A stretch of DNA of 64,000 nucleotides from Streptomyces sp. SID13726 (GTDB lineage: Bacteria > Actinomycetota > Actinomycetes > Streptomycetales > Streptomycetaceae). The stretch lies in the NCBI RefSeq assembly GCF_010548375.1, contig NZ_JAAGLY010000007.1, forward strand, positions 186,001 to 250,000. The letters run 5' to 3'. Both the position numbers and the translations under genes were made by a program. This document shows, in pieces, positions 59,318 through 64,000 of the stretch (position 1 is the stretch's first letter; every line of letters starts with the position of its first letter). A model generated the notes under the pieces. It made no database searches and was not told where the DNA came from. It saw only the letters and a program-made list of their open reading frames with translations.

Positions 59318-60364
59318 ATGACGACGATCGCGTACCCGCCCAAGCCCGTGCCCGGCGACCGTATGGCCGTCATCTCCCCCGGCGCCGGTCTGCCGGGCCT
59401 CTTCCCGCGCCCCTTCGAGCTCGGGCTCGAGCGGCTGCGCGAGGAGTACGGCCTGGAGCCGGTCGAGTATCCGTCGACCCGCAGGATGGGTTCGACGCCC
59501 CGGCAGCGCGCCGACGACATCCACGCGGCCTTCGCCGACCCGAGCGTCAAGGCGGTCATGGCCTCGATCGGCGGCGACGACCAGATCACCGTGCTGCCCT
59601 TCCTGGACCGGGAGTTGATCCGGGCCAACCCGAAGCCGTTCTTCGGGATGAGCGACAACACCAACCTGCTGGCGTTCCTCCACAACACCGGGATCGTCGG
59701 CTACCACGGCGCGACCGTGATGACCGCGCTCGGCCGCCCGGTGGCCATGGACCCGCTGACCGCCGACTCCCTGCGCGCGGCGCTGTTCACCTCCGGGGCG
59801 TACGAACTCACGCCCGCCGAGCGCTGGAACGACGTCAACCGCGACTGGGCGGACCCCGCGACCTTCGACGCGGAGCCCGAGACCCGGCCCGGCTCCGGCT
59901 GGACCTGGGTGAACGCCGACCGGGTGGTGGAGGGCCGCAGTTGGGGCGGCTGTCTGGAGATCCTCGGCTGGCTGCTGATGGCCGACCGCGAGATCGCCCG
60001 GGACCTCGGCGAGTACGACGGCGGGGTGCTGCTCCTGGAGACCTCGGAGGAGATGCCGAGCGCCGCCGAGGTCTTCCGCACCCTGCGGAACATGGGCGAG
60101 CGCGGCCTCCTGCGACGCTTCGGCGCGCTGCTGATGGGCCGCCCGAAGTCCTGGTCCTTCGAGCGGCCCAACAGCCCCGAGGAGGCGGATCGTTACGCCG
60201 CCGGTCAGCGCGAGGCCGTGCAGCGGGCGATGGCGGTATATGCGCCCCACACCCCGATCGTCTTTGATGTGGACTTCGGCCACACCGATCCACAGCTCGT
60301 CCTTCCGTACGGCGGCACGATCCGCGTCGACGGCCCGGCCCGGCGCATCACGGTCACGTACTGA
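59318..60364 (+). CDS. S66 family peptidase (LD-carboxypeptidase / MccF-like)
   Basis: A 348-residue serine hydrolase. The nucleophile Ser is in PKPFFGMSDNTNLLAFLHNTG, a Glu in GGCLEILGWLL and the His in FDVDFGHTDPQ complete the S66 triad. Members cut L,D bonds of murein tripeptides or inactivate microcin C-type peptide-nucleotides. The sequence is closer to MccF (residues SDNT, DVDFGHTDP) than to murein LdcA. No signal peptide. Role in cell-wall recycling or self-immunity unresolved. Confidence 0.9.
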   Translation: MTTIAYPPKPVPGDRMAVISPGAGLPGLFPRPFELGLERLREEYGLEPVEYPSTRRMGSTPRQRADDIHAAFADPSVKAVMASIGGDDQITVLPFLDRELIRANPKPFFGMSDNTNLLAFLHNTGIVGYHGATVMTALGRPVAMDPLTADSLRAALFTSGAYELTPAERWNDVNRDWADPATFDAEPETRPGSGWTWVNADRVVEGRSWGGCLEILGWLLMADREIARDLGEYDGGVLLLETSEEMPSAAEVFRTLRNMGERGLLRRFGALLMGRPKSWSFERPNSPEEADRYAAGQREAVQRAMAVYAPHTPIVFDVDFGHTDPQLVLPYGGTIRVDGPARRITVTY

Positions 60365-60426
60365 CACCGCTCGACCGCGCCCGCACGCCCCCGTAACTCC
60401 CGGTCACTGTGGGTAGTTGACGCGGC

Positions 60427-61746
60427 ATGCACGACGTACGCACCGTAAGGGCGCCCTCCATGCCGCGGCTCGCGGCCGCCTCGCTCGCCGGCACGGCCAT
60501 CGAGTTCTACGACTTCTTCGTCTACGGGACGGCCGCGGCACTGATCCTCGGGCCGCTGTTCTTCCCGACGTTCTCGCCGGTGGCGGGGACGCTGGCCGCC
60601 TTCGGCACGTTCGGCGTGGGTTTCGTCGCGCGCCCGCTCGGATCGGTGCTGTTCGGGCACCTCGGGGACCGGCGCGGGCGACGGCCGGTGCTGGTCGCCT
60701 CGCTGCTGCTGACCGGCGCCGCCACGGTCGCGGTCGGCTGTGTGCCGACGTACGACACGATCGGCGCCGTCGCGCCCGTGCTCCTTCTGGTGCTGCGCTT
60801 TCTCCAGGGGCTGGGGCTCGGCGGGGAGTGGGGCGGGGCCGTGCTGCTGACCGCGGAGCACGCGCCCGCCGACCGGCGCGGGCTGTGGACGAGCTTCCCG
60901 CAGGTGGGACCCGCGCTCGGCTTTCTGCTCGCCAACGGTGTGGTGCTGGCGCTGTCGGCCGCGCTGTCCGAGGCGCAGTTCGCCGCGTGGGGCTGGCGGG
61001 TGCCGTTCTGGGCGGCCGGGGTGCTGGCGCTGGTGGGGCTGTGGCTGCGTTCCTCGCTCACGGAGAGCCCGCGGTTCCTGGAGATCGACGAGCCCGCGCG
61101 CGTGCCGCTCGCCGAGGTGGCGCGCGACCACTGGCGGCTCGTCCTGCTGACGGCCGGGGCGCTCGCGGTCGGGTACGCGATCTTCTACGCCGTGACGACC
61201 TGGTCCCTCGCCTACGGGACGGAGCGGCTCGGGGTGAGCCGTACCGTCATGCTGACCTGCATCATGGCCGCGGTGCTGGTCAAGGGCTCGCTCACACCGG
61301 TGGCGGCGCTGCTGGGCGACCGGTACGGGCGGCGCCCGCTCTGCCTGACCGGCTGCACGGCGGCGGCCCTGTGGATGTTCCCGATGGTCGCGCTGCTCGC
61401 GACCGCGGAGCCGTTGCTGATGTTCGTCGGGTTCCTGGGCGCGATGATCGCGTTCATCACGATGTTCGCGGTGATCGCCGCGTATCTGCCCGAGCTGTAC
61501 GAGCCGCGGGTGCGCTGCACGGGTGCCGCGGTCGGCTACAACCTCGGCGGGGTGATCGGCGGGGCGCTCACGCCGATCGTGGCGACGGCCCTGGTGGAGC
61601 ACGGCGGGCGGGTGCCCTGGGGGGTGGGCGCTTATCTGACCGGGGTGGCGCTGCTCAGCCTGGGGTGCTTCGCGCTGCTGCCGGAGACACGGCCGGTGCC
61701 CGCGACGGTGGCCGAGCCGGCGCTGGACGGACCCGCGGCGGGTTGA
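60427..61746 (+). CDS. MFS transporter, metabolite:H+ symporter (MHS) family
   Basis: A 439-residue, 12-helix transporter of the MHS group (shikimate, proline/betaine, alpha-ketoglutarate permeases). Motifs are IEFYDFFVYGTAAALILGPLFFP in helix 1, GHLGDRRGRRPVL after helix 2, RFLQGLGLGGEWGGAVLL in helix 4, and AYLPELYEPRVRCTGAAVGYNLGG in the C-half. ATG at 60427. Substrate probably an organic acid or osmolyte. Confidence 0.93.
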   Translation: MHDVRTVRAPSMPRLAAASLAGTAIEFYDFFVYGTAAALILGPLFFPTFSPVAGTLAAFGTFGVGFVARPLGSVLFGHLGDRRGRRPVLVASLLLTGAATVAVGCVPTYDTIGAVAPVLLLVLRFLQGLGLGGEWGGAVLLTAEHAPADRRGLWTSFPQVGPALGFLLANGVVLALSAALSEAQFAAWGWRVPFWAAGVLALVGLWLRSSLTESPRFLEIDEPARVPLAEVARDHWRLVLLTAGALAVGYAIFYAVTTWSLAYGTERLGVSRTVMLTCIMAAVLVKGSLTPVAALLGDRYGRRPLCLTGCTAAALWMFPMVALLATAEPLLMFVGFLGAMIAFITMFAVIAAYLPELYEPRVRCTGAAVGYNLGGVIGGALTPIVATALVEHGGRVPWGVGAYLTGVALLSLGCFALLPETRPVPATVAEPALDGPAAG

Positions 61747-61757
61747 CGGCCGGCTGC

Positions 61758-61880
61758 GGGTCGACGACCGGTCACGGTTCGACGACCGGTCACAGGTCGA
61801 TGGCCGACTACTGATCGGCCATCGACTACTGGCCAGCCATCGGCTACTGACCGGCCATCGGCTACTGGCCGACGACCGGC
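61758..61880. repeat. Degenerate tandem repeats with hairpin between convergent genes
   Basis: Repeats of GACGACCGGTCAC (twice) then CATCGGCTACTG(A/G)CCGGC-like units (about five, about 20-bp period). Within them TCGATGGCCGA / TCGGCCATCGA is a perfect stem (61797-61825), probably the terminator for the convergent MFS and antiporter genes. Confidence 0.75.
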
Positions 61881-62980
61881 TACGGATTGATCGCCAGCTC
61901 CAGATAGGCCGCGAACAGCACCAGGTGTACGCCGCCCTGGAGCGGAGTCGCCCGGCCCGGCACCACCGTCAGGGAGCTCACCACCACGGTCAGCGCCAGC
62001 AGGACCATGTGCGTGGCGCCGAGGCCCAGGACGAGCGGCCCCGAGAGCCAGACGGAGGCCAGGGCGACCGCGGGGATGGTGAGGCCGATGCTGGCCATGG
62101 CCGAGCCGAGGGCGAGGTTGAGGCTGGTCTGGACGCGGTCACGGCGGGCGGAGCGCAGGGCGGCGATGGTCTCGGGGAGCAGCACCAGCAGGGCGATGAT
62201 CACACCGACGACGGCGTGCGGAAGACCTGCCTTGGCCACTCCGGACTCGATGGTCGGCGAGACGCCCTTCGCGAGGCCGACCACCCCGATCAGGGCCAGG
62301 CCCAGCAGGCTCAGGCTGATCAGCGCGGTGCGGGCGGTGGGCGCGTCGGCGTGGTCGTCGACGGTGATCACCTCGCCCTGGCGGGTGATCGGCAGGAAGT
62401 AGTCGCGGTGCCGCACGGTCTGCGTCGCCACGAACAGGCCGTACAGGATCAGTGAGGAGAGCGCGGCGAAGGTCAGTTGGGTGGTGGAGAACTCCGGGCC
62501 CGGCTTGCTCGTCGTGAACGTCGGCAGCACCAGGCTCAGCGTGGCCAGGGTCGCGACCGTGGCGAGGGCGGCGCCGGTGCCCTCGGGGTTGAAGACCGCG
62601 GTGCCGTGGCGCAGCGAGGCCACGAGGAGGCTGATGCCGACGATGCCGTTGCAGGTGATCATCACGGCCGCGAAGACCGTGTCCCTGGCCAGGGTCGAGC
62701 TCTTGTCGCCGCCGTCCGCCATCAGGGTGACGATCAGGGCGACCTCGATGATCGTCACGGCAACGGCCAGGACGAGCGACCCGAAGGGTTCACCGACCCG
62801 GTGGGCGACGACCTCGGCGTGGTGCACGGCGGCCAGTACGGCCCCGGCGAGGACCACGGTCACCAGCGCCACGACCACACCGGGCAGATCGCGCCCCCAG
62901 GTGAACACCAGCAGGACGACCGCGAGCACCGGCACGACGAACGTCCAGCTCGTGGTGAGCGAGCCCAACCGACCGATCAT
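61880..62980 (-). CDS. Ca2+/H+ antiporter-like cation exchanger (ChaA/CaCA family)
   Basis: A 366-residue membrane protein with about 11 helices. The two homologous alpha repeats characteristic of the CaCA superfamily are seen: EPFGSLVLAVAVTIIEVALIV in the first half and VIIALLVLLPETIAALRSAR with SLNLALGSAMASIGLTIP in the second, each with the key Glu. It exports calcium or sodium against protons. I chose the ATG at 62980; the upstream extension is not credible. Confidence 0.9.
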   Translation of the reverse strand: MIGRLGSLTTSWTFVVPVLAVVLLVFTWGRDLPGVVVALVTVVLAGAVLAAVHHAEVVAHRVGEPFGSLVLAVAVTIIEVALIVTLMADGGDKSSTLARDTVFAAVMITCNGIVGISLLVASLRHGTAVFNPEGTGAALATVATLATLSLVLPTFTTSKPGPEFSTTQLTFAALSSLILYGLFVATQTVRHRDYFLPITRQGEVITVDDHADAPTARTALISLSLLGLALIGVVGLAKGVSPTIESGVAKAGLPHAVVGVIIALLVLLPETIAALRSARRDRVQTSLNLALGSAMASIGLTIPAVALASVWLSGPLVLGLGATHMVLLALTVVVSSLTVVPGRATPLQGGVHLVLFAAYLELAINP

Positions 62981-63024
62981 GCAGCGATCGTCGCAGAGGC
63001 GAACCGGCTCCGCACCACCGGGGT

Positions 63025-63327
63025 CTACTTGAGTTCGCCCGACTCCAGGACGTCGTAGTTGGTGTAGACGCGCTCGCCGATGCACAGCGAGCCCAACTGC
63101 TCCGCCATCCTGCTCGTCTCGGGGTCGTCGCTGTTACGCATGGCCTCGTCGTACGACTCGAACTCGAGCAGCGCCGCATAGCGGTTGGGGTGGTCACGGT
63201 CCTTCAGGAGCATGCGGTAGGTCGGGCCGCCCGTCCGGCCCTCGTTGCGCTGTCCCGCTTCCTCCAGCACCTGCCGCATCTCTTCCAGGCGCTCGGTCTC
63301 GAAACCGACGATCTGCACGAACTTCAT
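63025..63327 (-). CDS. Conserved small protein, possible dimeric alpha-beta barrel
   Basis: A 100-residue soluble protein beginning MKFVQIVGFETERLEEMRQVLEEAG, with YAALLEFESYDEAMRNSD and VYTNYDV. The beta-alpha-beta-beta-alpha-beta pattern is that of dimeric ferredoxin-like (ABM/NIPSNAP-type) proteins, but no family motif is decisive. ATG at 63327 with GGAGA upstream. Between the antiporter and terC on the same strand. Confidence 0.75.
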   Translation of the reverse strand: MKFVQIVGFETERLEEMRQVLEEAGQRNEGRTGGPTYRMLLKDRDHPNRYAALLEFESYDEAMRNSDDPETSRMAEQLGSLCIGERVYTNYDVLESGELK

Positions 63328-63387
63328 GGTGTCTCCAGCCGGCCACGGCGCTCCCGGGCCGGGAGACGCGCTCTGGAACCAAACAAG

Positions 63388-63432
63388 CACCGGGAGCGGT
63401 GCCCGGCAATTCGCCGCACACCGCTCCCGGTG
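63388..63432 (-). terminator. Terminator after terC
   Basis: Perfect 14-bp stem CACCGGGAGCGGTG / CACCGCTCCCGGTG with a 17-base loop, 26 bases downstream of the terC stop. Flanking GGAACC and GGTTCC extend it with a few mismatches. Confidence 0.8.
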
Positions 63433-63457
63433 GTGGTTCCTTCTACGTCGGCCGTGG

Positions 63458-64000
63458 TCAGGCCTCGATGCTGTCCTTCGCGGCGCCATCGCCCTGCGCC
63501 TGCGCCGCCTCGGCCTCCGCCTGCTTCTTGGAGGCGCGGAGGCTGGTGAGGGTGGTGACGACCAGCACCGCGCAGATCACGCCGAGCGAGACCGGAATGC
63601 TGATCTCGGGGACGTGGACCCCGGACTCGTGCAGGGCGTGCAGCACCAGCTTGACGCCGATGAAGCCCAGGATGATCGACAGGCCGTAGCTGAGGTGGAC
63701 CAGCTTCTTCAGCAGGCCGCCGATGAGGAAGTACAGCTGCCGCAGGCCCATCAGGGCGAAGGCGTTGGCGGTGAAGACGATGTACGGGTCCTGGGTCAGG
63801 CCGAAGATCGCCGGGATCGAGTCGAGCGCGAAGAGCACGTCGGTGGTGCCGATCGCGAGCATCACGACCAGCATCGGGGTCATGACCCGCTTGCCGTTCT
63901 CCTCGATCCACAGCTTGGTGCCGTGGTAGCGGTCGGCGACACCGAACCTGCGCTCGGCGGCCTTGAGCAGGCGGTTCTCCTCGAACTCCTCGTCCTCGTC
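63458..64000 (-). CDS. TerC family integral membrane protein (partial)
   Basis: The N-terminal part is beyond the right edge; 180 residues are visible. Acidic/charged loop DEDEEFEENRLLKAAERRFGVADRYHGTKLW is followed by five helices with the TerC signature TTDVLFALDSIPAIFGLTQDPYIVFTANAFALMGLRQLYFLIGGLL. A charged C-terminal tail ends KDSIEA. TerC proteins are linked to tellurite resistance and metal insertion (manganese) for exported proteins. The symbol is withheld because several paralogs are common. Confidence 0.93.
   Translation of the reverse strand, partial: DEDEEFEENRLLKAAERRFGVADRYHGTKLWIEENGKRVMTPMLVVMLAIGTTDVLFALDSIPAIFGLTQDPYIVFTANAFALMGLRQLYFLIGGLLKKLVHLSYGLSIILGFIGVKLVLHALHESGVHVPEISIPVSLGVICAVLVVTTLTSLRASKKQAEAEAAQAQGDGAAKDSIEA

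Noticed and set aside
63458..64000. Tellurite resistance operon
   Set aside because: Only a single TerC-family gene is visible, with no TerD or TerB partners in the window.

Overview
The window is high-GC, densely packed DNA with GC-ending codons, frequent GTG starts and very short gene spacings. Its marker genes are RbpA, WhiA, mycothiol-dependent enzymes, a SufR-led suf operon, OpcA and the heme/cytochrome oxidase genes ctaA/ctaB. Together these point to the core chromosome of a Streptomyces species. The order dapD, suf, cta, pentose phosphate cluster, gap-pgk-tpiA-secG, whiA-yvcK-rapZ-uvrC, uvrA matches what I recall from Streptomyces coelicolor. I see no prophage, insertion sequence, rRNA, tRNA, CRISPR array or secondary-metabolite cluster.

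Layout. 1-5400: ECF sigma factor with a coupled membrane protein (cut by the window edge), a small secreted protein, dapD, a block of 60-bp tandem repeats, a TetR/SMR efflux pair with a perfect palindromic operator, a decayed stretch, and a membrane-anchored AbfB-domain protein. 5430-12070: sufR-B-D-Rieske-C-S-U-T iron-sulfur assembly operon, with a SufR-type operator and an iron-box-like site. 12150-18570: AAC(3)-like acetyltransferase, a drug-efflux-type ABC pair, ctaA, an amidohydrolase, a small conserved protein and ctaB. 18920-27370: tkt-tal-zwf-opcA-pgl, convergent with pgi. 27410-33000: MFS transporter, rbpA, secG, tpiA, pgk, gap. 33080-41280: secreted M14 carboxypeptidase, then whiA/yvcK/rapZ/uvrC coupled by overlapping codons.

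41630-51000: response regulator, large membrane sensor kinase and orphan sugar-binding-type lipoprotein in one direction; then a CheY-like protein, an HTH protein, and a LacI regulator coupled to a PfkB sugar kinase under a perfect palindromic operator. 51000-53410: a two-gene pair encoding a DUF4231/SLATT-like two-helix membrane protein and a 648-residue protein with a LOG/SLOG-like Rossmann domain, a TIR/deoxyribosyltransferase-like domain and a helical TPR-like C-terminus. I regard this as the best candidate for an undescribed (possibly defence) system. 53680-64000: uvrA with a histone-H1-like tail, a mycothiol-dependent DinB-fold enzyme, an MBL hydrolase, aroQ, an S66 peptidase, an MFS/MHS transporter, a Ca2+/H+ antiporter-like protein, a small conserved protein and a partial terC.

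The window joins central carbon flow (pentose phosphate pathway, lower glycolysis), respiration assembly (heme A), iron-sulfur biogenesis, nucleotide excision repair (uvrC, uvrA) and sporulation control (whiA). Intergenic regions repeatedly carry perfect long hairpins and short tandem repeats just after stop codons. Functional statements rest on recognised motifs and remembered families; no database search was possible.
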